Translations under genes and position numbers: made by a program
Shown: positions 1-8,223 of the stretch, in pieces
Position numbering within the stretch: position 1 is the first letter of the stretch
Layout: every line of letters starts with the position of its first letter
Notes under the pieces: model-generated
Told to the model about the DNA's origin: nothing
The model's input: only the letters and a program-made list of their open reading frames with translations
Database searches by the model: none
Source: Pseudomonas sp. UYIF39
Lineage (GTDB): Bacteria; Pseudomonadota; Gammaproteobacteria; Pseudomonadales; Pseudomonadaceae
Length of the DNA stretch: 64,000 bases
NCBI RefSeq assembly: GCF_029963765.1
Contig: NZ_JALBYU010000006.1
Coordinates: 124,001 to 188,000 of the forward strand
Direction: 5' to 3'

Positions 1-1372
1 TGAAGTCGAAGACTTTTCCGCCCTGTGCCGTGGCGAATTGTTGGGCCTGGCCTTTGAGCAAAAACGCGCTGAGGCGCCCTTTCGCATCACTGGCAAACCA
101 CGCCTGATCCGCCAGCAACTTGATCCCGCTGTCGCTCGCCTGGGCATATACCGCGCGGATGTTTTTGCCTTCCTGCTTCAGGCTGGCCAACGCGGTGAAC
201 GCCGACTCCGCCGAGGCGTACTGCCGAACCTTCGGCTCACCCCGCACCCAGATCTCCGCCACATGGCTGAAATCGGTGATGGCTTTACCGCTCGACGCAT
301 CCACCGCCTTGAGCGGCGCCTGCCCGTAGTTGGCCAGTTACGCGGTGTAATCCAGGTTCGAGGCCTTGAATGCAGCGCGGATGTATTGGTCGTCGATGAA
401 GGTATTGAGGTCCAACCCGCGATCAGCCTTCTTCAACAGCTTGAGGGTATCGATGGCGGTCCCGACGGCCTGACGGTATTCCGGCTTCCAGCTCAGGTCG
501 CGGGTTTGCACGCCCAGTGGACCGTGGAACAGGTAATTGACCTCGGCATCGACGCCAGTGACCTTGGCGATCAACTCACTGTATTTCTCCGGCTCAGCCG
601 CGAGTAACTGGTTGGCTTCAAGGCTTGCGCGCAGGTAAGCCACAACGATTTCCGGGTACTTTTTCGCATAGGCCCGATCCACCAGCGCACCGTGGAAGGT
701 CGGCGCATTGGCCTGGGCGCCGTCATAAATCTTGCGAGCGAAACCACGGCTCGGGAACAGCTCAGCAAACGGTACGAAGTCGGCGTGGGCGTCGATCTTC
801 CCGGCCTGCAAGGCCGAGCCGGCGACTTCCGGCGGTTGGGCGATGATGTTCACGTCTTTGAGCGGATCCCAACCTTGGGCCGCGACCGCCCGCAGCAACA
901 TGCCGTGCGCCGTCGAGGCGAACGGCACGGAAATGGTCTTGCCCTTGAGCTCGGCCAGGGACTGCACGCTCGAGGCGCTAGGCACCACGATGCCGTTGCC
1001 ACTGCCCTTGATGCTGCCCGACAGCACGCTGATGAACAGGCTGTGCTTGCCCGCGGTTTCGAACGCCACACCGTTGAACGAACCGGGGAAATCGGCCATG
1101 GCGCCGAAGTCGAGTTTACCGGCGACCATCTCGTTGGTCAGGGGCGCGCCGCTGGTGAAGTTCTTCCACTCGACGTCGTACTTGGCGTCTTTGTAGGGGC
1201 CGTCGTGAGGCAGGTATTTGTCCAGCAAGCCCAACTCGCGAATCAACAGACCGCCGGCGGCGCAGTTGATCGTGGTGTCCTGGGTGCCGATGGCAATGCG
1301 GATGGTTTCGGCCGAAGCCGACAGGGTGAATGAAGCCAGTACCAGACTGGCGATTGCTGCACGCAATAACAT
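1..1372 (-). pseudogene. NitT/TauT-type ABC substrate-binding protein, interrupted by in-frame TAA, 3' end beyond window
   Basis: Periplasmic binding protein of the nitrate/sulfonate/taurine type. The start at 1372 (MLLRAAIASLVLASF) follows a GAGGGG ribosome site and gives a Sec signal peptide ending near SASA. The frame reads 344 codons to a TAA at 338-340. It then stays open for another 112 codons to the window edge with normal codon use, so the TAA looks like a nonsense change, for example CAA to TAA after residues LDYTA. The region past the stop ends in HGG-like residues (TAQGGKVFDF) and weakly resembles NosL-type domains, so the intact protein would be a two-part chain of at least 457 residues. 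It lies downstream of the flavoprotein and ferredoxin genes, which suggests uptake of a sulfur or nitrogen compound. The substrate is unknown. A sequencing error is possible. Confidence 0.75.
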
Positions 1373-1502
1373 GGTGAATCCCCTCGAATCATTTATAGGA
1401 TGTTCGTCTCCGCCACGATCAGGGCGCGGTGGGAAACGAGGGGTGTTTGAATCAGGCGTCCGGTGGTGGCCGGATGGCTTTTTTGTTGTCAGGGCCGGCC
1501 TC

Positions 1503-1621
1503 ATCGTCGGAACGCCGCCCGGAGCAAGCTCGCTCCCACAGGTTTCGTGGTGTAGGCAGGATTTGCGGCTGGCTTCGATCCACTGTGGGAGCGAGCTTGC
1601 TCCGGGCGGCGTTCCGACGAT
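1503..1621. repeat. REPIN-like palindrome with 38-bp perfect arms
   Basis: Positions 1503-1540 and 1584-1621 are exact inverted complements separated by 43 bases. The core of each arm is the Pseudomonas REP word GGAGCAAGCTCGCTCCCACA or its complement. The outer 14 bases also match, which is more than in the other REPINs of this window. It sits between the ferredoxin and the binding-protein gene, where it could terminate transcription or stabilise mRNA. Confidence 0.9.
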
Positions 1622-1635
1622 AGCGTCCTTTCAGA

Positions 1636-1881
1636 TCAGCGCAGGAGGTACGGGATTTCGACTTTCACTGCGCCAGTCGGGCAGTCCTTTTCACACGGCA
1701 TGCAGTACCAGCATTCGTCGAACGCCATGTAGGCTTTTTGCGTGGCCGGGTTGATCGCCAGCAGGTCCATCGGGCAAACGTCGACGCACACGGTGCAGCC
1801 TTTGTGGGCGATGCAAAGGTCCTCATCGACCGTGACGGGCGCGTTGGAGCGGAAGAAGATTTCCTGGGGTTGATAGGCCAT
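1636..1881 (-). CDS. 4Fe-4S ferredoxin, two clusters (AprB/AsfB-like)
   Basis: Small 81-residue electron carrier starting MAYQPQEIFF. Two cysteine groups are visible: CIAHKGCTVCVDVCP near residue 28 and CWYCMPCEKDCP near residue 61. This spacing fits two [4Fe-4S] clusters as in the beta subunit of APS reductases. The start at 1881 was chosen over an upstream in-frame ATG because it follows the flavoprotein stop (1907) by 25 bases and an AGAGAG ribosome site. It most likely donates electrons to, or takes them from, the flavoprotein encoded just upstream. The pair resembles asfA/asfB, the sulfonate-desulfurisation reductase and ferredoxin genes of P. putida; that link is inference. Confidence 0.85.
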   Translation of the reverse strand: MAYQPQEIFFRSNAPVTVDEDLCIAHKGCTVCVDVCPMDLLAINPATQKAYMAFDECWYCMPCEKDCPTGAVKVEIPYLLR

Positions 1882-1906
1882 TTCGCGGTCTCTCTTTTTG
1901 TGAGGC

Positions 1907-3652
1907 TCAGGCAGCAAAGGCACCGACCCGCAGCCGGTCGTAGGCCTGCATTTCATCGGCGTCCAGCGGGATGATGTAAGGCTCGACGGCTTTTTTGAAA
2001 CTGGTCATCAGGCCGTTTTCATCCTTCTTCAGGTGGCAATGGCAGAACCAGTCGCTGTCGTTGCGTTGCGGGTGGTCGACCCGATAGTGGTAGAGACCCC
2101 AGCGACTTTCGGCGCGGAACAGCGAAGCGCGGGCGGCCATTTCGGCGCAGTCGCGAATCATGCTGACTTCCATGGCGCGCATCAGTTCGTGGGCGTTGTG
2201 GGCCTTGATCTGATCGAGATCGCGCTGAATATCGCTGAAGCGCTGCAAGCCGATTTGCATCTTCTTGGTCACTTTCGGCGGTTGCAGGTAATCGTTCACA
2301 AAACGTCGCAGCTTGTATTCGACCTGAGCCGGCGGCAGGCCGTGTTCGCGGTCCAGCGGTGCGTAGACCCGAGCCTTTTCCGTTTCGATCTGCTGGGCAT
2401 CGACCGTCGAAAACTCACGTCCGGCGACAAAATCCGCCGCGTTGGTGCCGGCAAACCAGCCGTAGGTGAACGCGCCGAGCATGTAGTTGTGCGGCACCGC
2501 GGCCATGTCACCCGCCGAGTACAAACCCTTGACCGAGGTTTCCGCCTTCTCGTTGACCCACACGCCAGACGCCGAGTGACCGCTGCAAAAACCGATTTCC
2601 GAGATGTGCATCTCGACCATTTGCGTGCGGTAGTCGGTGCCGCGATTGGTGTGGAACTGGCCGCGACTCGGGCGTTCGTTGCTGTGCAGGATCTCTTCGA
2701 TGTTCTGGATGGTTTCCTCGGCCAGGTGATCGAGTTTGAGGAACACCGGACCGTTGCCGCTTTCGAGCTCCTGGTGGAACTCCCACATCATCTGGCCGCT
2801 CCAGTAATCGCACTCGATAAAGCGTTCGCCCTTGTTGTTCGCGGTGTAGCCGCCCAACGGACCGGTGACGTAAGCGCAGGCTGGGCCGTTGTAATCCTTG
2901 ATCAGAGGGTTGATCTGGAAGCATTCGAGGTTCGCCAGTTCAGCCCCGGCGTGATAAGCCATGGCGTAACCGTCGCCAGCATTGGTCGGGTTTTCGTAGG
3001 TGCCCATCAGGTAACCCGAGGACGGCAAACCCAGCCGTCCGGCGGCGCCGCAGCAGAGGATCACGGCTTTGGCCTTGATCACATGGAAGTCGGCGGTGCG
3101 GCAGTCAAAACCCATCACACCGTTGACCGCGCCCTCTTCGTCCATCAGCAAGCGTGTGCAGACCAACCGATTGGTGATGCTGACCCGCGCCCGTTTCAAC
3201 TGGCGATACAGGACTTTTTTGATGTCGTGTCCTTCCGGCATCGGCAGCACGTAGGCGCCCATGTGGTGGACCTTTTTCACCGCGTAGTCGCCGGTCTCGT
3301 CCTTCTCGAACTTCACGCCCCAGCGATCCAGCTGCTCGATGGTTTCGAAGCTGTGGGTCGCGTAGGCATACACCGCTGCCTGATTGACGATGCCGTCATT
3401 GGCGATGGTGATTTCCTTGGTGTATTGCTCGGGCGTCGAGTGACCGGGAATGATCGCGTTGTTCAGGCCGTCCATGCCCATGCTGATCGCCCCGCTGCGT
3501 TTGACGTTGGCCTTGTCGATCAGCAGCACGCGCAAATCGCGATTGCGTTCCTTGGCCTTGATCGCCGCCATCGGTCCTGCGGTGCCACCGCCAATCACGA
3601 CGATGTCGTATTCCTGTTCGAGCGTCTTTCTAGTCATTGAGCCGTGAGTCAT
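1907..3652 (-). CDS. Flavoprotein of the APS reductase/fumarate reductase family (AsfA-like)
   Basis: A 581-residue FAD enzyme. The N-terminal dinucleotide fold is clear (YDIVVIGGGTAGPMAA, about residues 15-30). The body carries family blocks such as GPLGGYTANNKGERF and ECDYWSGQMMWEF. The C-terminal helical domain contains WGLYHYRVDHPQRN, as in adenylylsulfate-reductase alpha chains. The start at 3652 overlaps the TGA of the GntR gene (ATGA), indicating translational coupling; a second ATG at 3637 is possible. With the two-cluster ferredoxin downstream it probably forms a cytoplasmic redox pair in sulfur or sulfonate metabolism. It has no partner membrane subunit, so succinate dehydrogenase is unlikely. 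The substrate cannot be told from sequence. Confidence 0.85.
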   Translation of the reverse strand: MTHGSMTRKTLEQEYDIVVIGGGTAGPMAAIKAKERNRDLRVLLIDKANVKRSGAISMGMDGLNNAIIPGHSTPEQYTKEITIANDGIVNQAAVYAYATHSFETIEQLDRWGVKFEKDETGDYAVKKVHHMGAYVLPMPEGHDIKKVLYRQLKRARVSITNRLVCTRLLMDEEGAVNGVMGFDCRTADFHVIKAKAVILCCGAAGRLGLPSSGYLMGTYENPTNAGDGYAMAYHAGAELANLECFQINPLIKDYNGPACAYVTGPLGGYTANNKGERFIECDYWSGQMMWEFHQELESGNGPVFLKLDHLAEETIQNIEEILHSNERPSRGQFHTNRGTDYRTQMVEMHISEIGFCSGHSASGVWVNEKAETSVKGLYSAGDMAAVPHNYMLGAFTYGWFAGTNAADFVAGREFSTVDAQQIETEKARVYAPLDREHGLPPAQVEYKLRRFVNDYLQPPKVTKKMQIGLQRFSDIQRDLDQIKAHNAHELMRAMEVSMIRDCAEMAARASLFRAESRWGLYHYRVDHPQRNDSDWFCHCHLKKDENGLMTSFKKAVEPYIIPLDADEMQAYDRLRVGAFAA

Positions 3653-4401
3653 GCCTGCGCCCCTTTTTGCCGGTCGATCCGCAGACGGTACTGGAAGGCA
3701 TCGCCGCGGTAGTAAAGGTGTTCGAAGTCCACGGGTTTGCCGCTGGCATCGTGGGTCAGGCGCTCGATGCGCATGATCGGCGAGCCGGGCTCGACGTTCA
3801 GCGCCTGGGTCAGGTCGCTGTCGGCCAGCACCGCGTCGATGGCCAGATCGGCATGACCGAGGGCCAGGCCGCAATCGTTTTCCAGGATCAGGAAAATGTC
3901 GCGAGTGACCAGATCGGCCTTCTCCAGGCGCTCGCCGATGGCCTTGGGCAGGTAGGTGATCTCCAGGGAAATCGGCTCGCGGTTGATCAGCCGCACGCGT
4001 TTGATCTGCGCCACCGTCTCGCCTTCGGCGACGTGCAAGCGCTCGGCAACGAGTTTGTCGGCGGGAATGAATTTGAAACTGCGCAGGCGGTTGATCACCT
4101 CGTAGCCGCGACCGGTCATGGACTCGGCGAGGCCTTGCAGGGTGCTGACGTTCTGGAAGGTTTTCGGCTTGGCGACGAAGGTGCCCTTGCCGTGGATCTT
4201 GAAGATCAGCCCTTCTTTCTGCAGATCCCCCAAGGCCTGGCGCACGGTGATGCGGCTGACTTTGAACAGCGCGCCGAGTTCGCTTTCGGAAGGCATCTGG
4301 CTGTCTTGCGGGTATTCGCCGTCGAGGATGCGGGCGCGCAGCACATCCCGTAGTTGGGTGTGCAGCGGAACACTGCTCAGGGATAGAACGTTATCAGTCA
4401 T
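3649..4401 (-). CDS. GntR-family regulator with UTRA ligand domain
   Basis: A 250-residue HutC-subfamily regulator. An N-terminal winged helix (PLHTQLRDVLRARILDGEY then SRITVRQALGDLQKEGLI, residues about 12-65) is followed by a UTRA effector domain reaching the C-terminus (VDFEHLYYRGDAFQYRL). The start MTDNV at 4401 was preferred over ATG at 4410. It is first in the operon with the flavoprotein and ferredoxin genes and is probably their local repressor. An inverted repeat lies directly in front of it, so autoregulation is likely. The ligand is unknown. Confidence 0.9.
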   Translation of the reverse strand: MTDNVLSLSSVPLHTQLRDVLRARILDGEYPQDSQMPSESELGALFKVSRITVRQALGDLQKEGLIFKIHGKGTFVAKPKTFQNVSTLQGLAESMTGRGYEVINRLRSFKFIPADKLVAERLHVAEGETVAQIKRVRLINREPISLEITYLPKAIGERLEKADLVTRDIFLILENDCGLALGHADLAIDAVLADSDLTQALNVEPGSPIMRIERLTHDASGKPVDFEHLYYRGDAFQYRLRIDRQKGAQA

Positions 4402-4410
4402 GAAGATCAC

Positions 4411-4430
4411 TTGTTATAACGAGTTATGAC
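4411..4430. promoter_or_regulatory. Candidate GntR operator in front of the regulator gene
   Basis: Bases 4416-4427 read ATAAC-GA-GTTAT, a perfect 5-bp inverted repeat with 2-bp spacer. They are embedded in GTTATAACGAGTTATGAC just upstream of the GntR start codon. HutC-type regulators bind short AT-rich palindromes of this kind, so this is a plausible autoregulatory operator. Only position and symmetry support it. Confidence 0.45.
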
Positions 4431-4495
4431 GTGATCTTAAAGTTCTAATGGGAGGCTTGAGAAATACTGTTTGGGCATAAGGCTAGATGCGTGAA

Positions 4496-5461
4496 TTAGC
4501 GAGCGAGGATCTGGTCCATCACCCAATCGGTTTTCAGTGCCTGTTCAGCCACGGCCGGATGCTGCGCCTCACCCCGAATGTGCGCGTTCATGCCCAGCAC
4601 GTGATGCCACTGGATGTGCTCGTGATTATCGATGTGCAGGCTGAGGTTTTCATCGGCTTCAAGCTGAACCGGATGTTCATCGAATACGGAAAAGCTGATC
4701 CGGCCTTTGCTGCCGATCAGTTCGACCCGATCTTCGCGTCGGTCCGCGACGAAATTCCAGCAACCCATGCCCAGGGCGCCCGAAGCAAACCGCCAACTGG
4801 CGCTGACGGCATCCTCGGCGGCATACAAACCGGCCTGGTGCGCCGTAAACCCTGCGACTTCGACGATGTCACCCAGCAGGTACTGGAACAGGTCAAAGCC
4901 ATGACTGGCCAGGTCGGCGAAATAACCACCGCCAGCAATGGCCGGGTCGGTGCGCCAGTTATCTGTACCGCCAAGATCGGTCGGAGATGGGGCTTTGGTC
5001 AGGGTCCAGGTCAGGTGCCGGACCTCGCCGATCCGCCCTTCTTCCAGCCATTGCCGCACCTGCTGGAAGCGTGGCAGCGAACGCCGGTAGTAGGAAACAA
5101 ACAGGTGCAGCCCGGCATCGGCAAAGACCTTTTGCATCTCACGGCTTTGCCCGGCATTCAACGACATCGGCTTTTCGACGCAGCAATGTTTGCCGGCGGC
5201 GGCCACCCTCAAAGCGTACGCGTGATGACTGTCAGGTGGCGTGGCGATGTATACCGCGTCGACCTCGGGATCATTGATCAGCGCGTCGACGTCGGTGTAG
5301 ACCCGAGCGATGCCGTGGCGCGCGGCGTAATCCGTCACCGCCTCCAGACGCCGGCCCATCACCGCCACCAACGCCGAGCCAGGCGCCTTGTAGAAGGCCG
5401 GCCCGCTCTTGCGTTCGGCGACGCTGCCACACCCGATCATGCCCCAGCGCACCACGCTCAT
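4496..5461 (-). CDS. Gfo/Idh/MocA-family NAD(P)-dependent oxidoreductase
   Basis: A 321-residue sugar or cyclitol dehydrogenase-like enzyme. The Rossmann start MSVVRWGMIGCGSVAERK carries GxGxxA, and the family's EKP signature is present (CCVEKPMS, about residue 95). The C-terminal alpha/beta domain contains GGGYFADLASHGFDL, whose His fits the family's active site. The start at 5461 follows a GGGAGTGAGT ribosome site. It lies 16 bases downstream of the Dyp peroxidase gene on the same strand and may be cotranscribed with it. The substrate is not predictable. Confidence 0.85.
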   Translation of the reverse strand: MSVVRWGMIGCGSVAERKSGPAFYKAPGSALVAVMGRRLEAVTDYAARHGIARVYTDVDALINDPEVDAVYIATPPDSHHAYALRVAAAGKHCCVEKPMSLNAGQSREMQKVFADAGLHLFVSYYRRSLPRFQQVRQWLEEGRIGEVRHLTWTLTKAPSPTDLGGTDNWRTDPAIAGGGYFADLASHGFDLFQYLLGDIVEVAGFTAHQAGLYAAEDAVSASWRFASGALGMGCWNFVADRREDRVELIGSKGRISFSVFDEHPVQLEADENLSLHIDNHEHIQWHHVLGMNAHIRGEAQHPAVAEQALKTDWVMDQILAR

Positions 5462-5477
5462 ACTCACTCCCTGATGT

Positions 5478-6365
5478 TTAGCCGATGCGCAGTGCGCGCA
5501 GGTCCAGATGACCGTCCTTGAGCGGCGGGCACCAGTAGTAACCGCCGGTGATCGGCCGGCTGATGCGGTACAAACCGTCGGTGATGCCATCTTCCAGACC
5601 GCTCATGCGGCGCAGTTGGGCTTCGAAGGCGTCGAGGGAGAAACCGAAGGCCAGGAACATCAGGCCGGCGCGATCGCCTTCGATCCAGGGCATGGAACGG
5701 CGCACCACGAAGGCCTCAGGGGCAAAACTTTCCTGGGCGGTGCGTTTGACGTGAGCGGAGATCGGCGCGTCGTCCAGCTCTTCGTTGTCGCTCAAACGAC
5801 GGCCCATGATGTTGTCCTTCTCATGGGACGGCATCGCGTGGAAGCCCTTCAGGTCGTGCTGCCACTGCTGGATCGCGGCGAAACTGCCGCCGACCATTCC
5901 GTTAGTGCCGTCACTCACCAGCGCAGCGGCAACGGCGGCTTCGTCGTGAGGGTTTTCGGTGCCATCTTCGTAACCGGTCAGGTCGTGGCCGGTGAGGTGG
6001 CGGAAGGTTTCGTTCATCTGCACCAGGCGCAGGGCCGGAGCCAGTGCGGCTTCGATGGCGTTGCTGCGATTGAGCAATTCGCCACGGTCGACACCGTGCA
6101 ACCAGCACCAGAGCGCGTGCTGGGTCGACGGGTTATCGACGCCGACACCGGTCAACGCTGGAAAGGCGCGCAGGCCTTCGATTTGCCCTTTGAGGGCCTT
6201 GACCAGGGATTCACCGAAACCGACCACTGCCGACTTCCCGTCCACCAGTCCCTTTAGATTCTCCAGCGCGGCCGGCAATGCAGCGGCGGATTCGAGTGCG
6301 AAGAACATATGACGGGCTTGAGGCGGAACTGGGGTGGCGAGAATGCCCGGCTGGTAGTAACTCAT
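5478..6365 (-). CDS. Dyp-type heme peroxidase
   Basis: A 295-residue dye-decolorising peroxidase. The distal-side GxxDG motif is visible as GYEDGTENP with Asp near residue 134, and the likely proximal heme-ligand histidine lies in SAHVKRTAQE near residue 205. There is no Tat or Sec signal, so it acts in the cytoplasm or as encapsulin cargo; no encapsulin gene is near. The family oxidises phenolics and dyes with H2O2. The start at 6365 follows a GAAGGAG site. The length is typical of compact (class B-like) members. Confidence 0.9.
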   Translation of the reverse strand: MSYYQPGILATPVPPQARHMFFALESAAALPAALENLKGLVDGKSAVVGFGESLVKALKGQIEGLRAFPALTGVGVDNPSTQHALWCWLHGVDRGELLNRSNAIEAALAPALRLVQMNETFRHLTGHDLTGYEDGTENPHDEAAVAAALVSDGTNGMVGGSFAAIQQWQHDLKGFHAMPSHEKDNIMGRRLSDNEELDDAPISAHVKRTAQESFAPEAFVVRRSMPWIEGDRAGLMFLAFGFSLDAFEAQLRRMSGLEDGITDGLYRISRPITGGYYWCPPLKDGHLDLRALRIG

Positions 6366-6550
6366 ATGAACTCCTTCAGAAAGAGCGCGAAGTTTAACCG
6401 CAGCATCGGCCGTTGTGTGTTTTCAGGTCAAAAGATCGCGGGATCATGAGATCGGCACTTAAAAAGTCGTGCCAATAAGGCGTATAACCTTTGAAGTGAA
6501 TCTGAACGGCAAGCCGCCAGCGCATGGCTTACATCACATGGAGTAGCGAC

Positions 6551-8176
6551 ATGACCACAGCACATATCCTCGGCAACCTGTTTCCCGACGCCACCGACAT
6601 CCCGGAAAAATACCGTCTCGACGGCCAGACCGAGCAGCGTGAATACCTTGTCGACGGCGAACTGAAAACCTGGTCCGGGCCCCTCGCCCAGGTCCGCAGC
6701 CCGGTGTACCTGACCGGCGAAAATGGCGACGAACAAGTGATCCTCGGCAGCACGCCTCTGCTCGATGCCGACACCGCGTTGACCGCCCTCGACGCCGCCG
6801 TCCGTGCCTATGACCGGGGTCAGGGCCTATGGCCGACGATGCGGGTGGCAGAACGCATCCAGCACGTCGAAGCCTTCCTCGCACGCATGCGTGAACAGCG
6901 CGAAGCCGTGGTCAAGTTGCTGATGTGGGAAATAGGCAAGAACCTCAAGGACTCGGAGAAAGAGTTCGACCGCACCTGCGACTACATCGTCGACACCATC
7001 AACGCGCTGAAGGAGCTCGACCGCCGCTCCAGTCGCTTCGAACTGGAACAGGACACCCTCGGCCAGATCCGCCGCGTACCGCTGGGTGTGGCGTTGTGCA
7101 TGGGACCTTACAACTACCCGCTGAACGAAACCTTCACCACGCTGATTCCGGCGCTGATCATGGGCAATACCGTGGTATTCAAACCGGCCAAGCTCGGTGT
7201 GCTGCTGATTCGTCCGTTGCTGGAAGCGTTCCGCGACAGCTTCCCGGCCGGGGTGATCAACGTGATCTACGGCAGCGGCCGCGAGACCGTCAGCGCGCTG
7301 ATGGCCAGCGGCAAGATCGACATCTTCGCGTTTATCGGCACCAACAAAGCCGCCAGCGACCTGAAAAAACTGCATCCAAAACCGCACCGCTTGCGCGCGG
7401 CGTTGGGCCTGGACGCGAAAAACCCCGGCATCGTGCTGCCTGAGGTAGATCTGGACAACGCGGTCAGCGAAGCGCTTACCGGCTCGCTGTCGTTCAATGG
7501 CCAGCGATGCACCGCGCTGAAAATCCTCTTCGTCCATGAAGACGTGGTCGAGGCGTTCATCGAGAAATTCAACGCCAAACTCGCCAACCTCAAACCCGGC
7601 ATGCCGTGGGACAGCGGCGTGGCGCTGACGCCGTTGCCGGAAGCGAGCAAGGTCGATTACCTGCACTCATTGGTGGCGGATGCCGTGAGCAAAGGCGCCA
7701 CCGTGGTGAACCCCAATGGCGGTGAAGCCCGCGCTTCATTCTTCTACCCTGCCGTGCTGTACCCGGTGACGCCGCAGATGCGCGTCTATCAGGAAGAACA
7801 GTTCGGCCCGGTCGTGCCGATCGTGCCTTACCGGCATCTGGACACGGTGATCGATTACGTCCTGGAATCGGACTTCGGCCAGCAGCTGAGTATCTTCGGC
7901 ACCAACCCGGTAGCCGTCGGCCGGCTGGTGGACACCTTCGCCAACCAGGTCGGCCGGATCAACCTCAACGCCCAGTGCCAGCGCGGCCCGGACACCTTCC
8001 CGTTCAACGGCCGCAAGAACTCCGCCGAAGGCACGCTGTCGGTGCATGATGCGTTGCGGGTGTTTTCGATTCGCACGCTTGTGGCAACCAAGTTCCAGGA
8101 AACCAACAAAGAACTCATCAGCGAGATCATCAGCGGACGCAGTTCGAGTTTCCTGACCACCGATTACATCTTCTGA
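6551..8176 (+). CDS. Aldehyde dehydrogenase, NADP-dependent GAPDH (GapN)-like
   Basis: A 541-residue aldehyde dehydrogenase. The catalytic cysteine is in FNGQRCTA (Cys320) and the cofactor region in GPYNYPLNE and FIGTNKAASD. The general-base glutamate of the usual ELGGK motif is replaced: here the motif is LGLDAKNP with glycine at 286, exactly 34 residues before Cys320, the canonical Glu-Cys distance. Enzymes of this length in Pseudomonas are usually labelled non-phosphorylating glyceraldehyde-3-phosphate dehydrogenase, but the missing Glu makes the reaction uncertain. The start at 6551 follows GGAG with a 9-base gap. An ATG at 6524 is in frame but lacks a ribosome site. Confidence 0.75.
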   Translation: MTTAHILGNLFPDATDIPEKYRLDGQTEQREYLVDGELKTWSGPLAQVRSPVYLTGENGDEQVILGSTPLLDADTALTALDAAVRAYDRGQGLWPTMRVAERIQHVEAFLARMREQREAVVKLLMWEIGKNLKDSEKEFDRTCDYIVDTINALKELDRRSSRFELEQDTLGQIRRVPLGVALCMGPYNYPLNETFTTLIPALIMGNTVVFKPAKLGVLLIRPLLEAFRDSFPAGVINVIYGSGRETVSALMASGKIDIFAFIGTNKAASDLKKLHPKPHRLRAALGLDAKNPGIVLPEVDLDNAVSEALTGSLSFNGQRCTALKILFVHEDVVEAFIEKFNAKLANLKPGMPWDSGVALTPLPEASKVDYLHSLVADAVSKGATVVNPNGGEARASFFYPAVLYPVTPQMRVYQEEQFGPVVPIVPYRHLDTVIDYVLESDFGQQLSIFGTNPVAVGRLVDTFANQVGRINLNAQCQRGPDTFPFNGRKNSAEGTLSVHDALRVFSIRTLVATKFQETNKELISEIISGRSSSFLTTDYIF

Positions 8177-8223
8177 GGAGACCGAGTCTGAGTACATTCA
8201 GAGACAGCCGACTACCACCGCTA

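Noticed and set aside
1505..1956. Upstream in-frame starts for the binding-protein and ferredoxin genes
   Set aside because: The extensions pass through the REPIN or the flavoprotein stop, and have no ribosome sites; downstream starts are well supported.
2033..3640. 535-codon + strand frame opposite the flavoprotein gene
   Set aside because: Shadow frame; the minus strand encodes the FAD enzyme with conserved motifs and operon overlaps.
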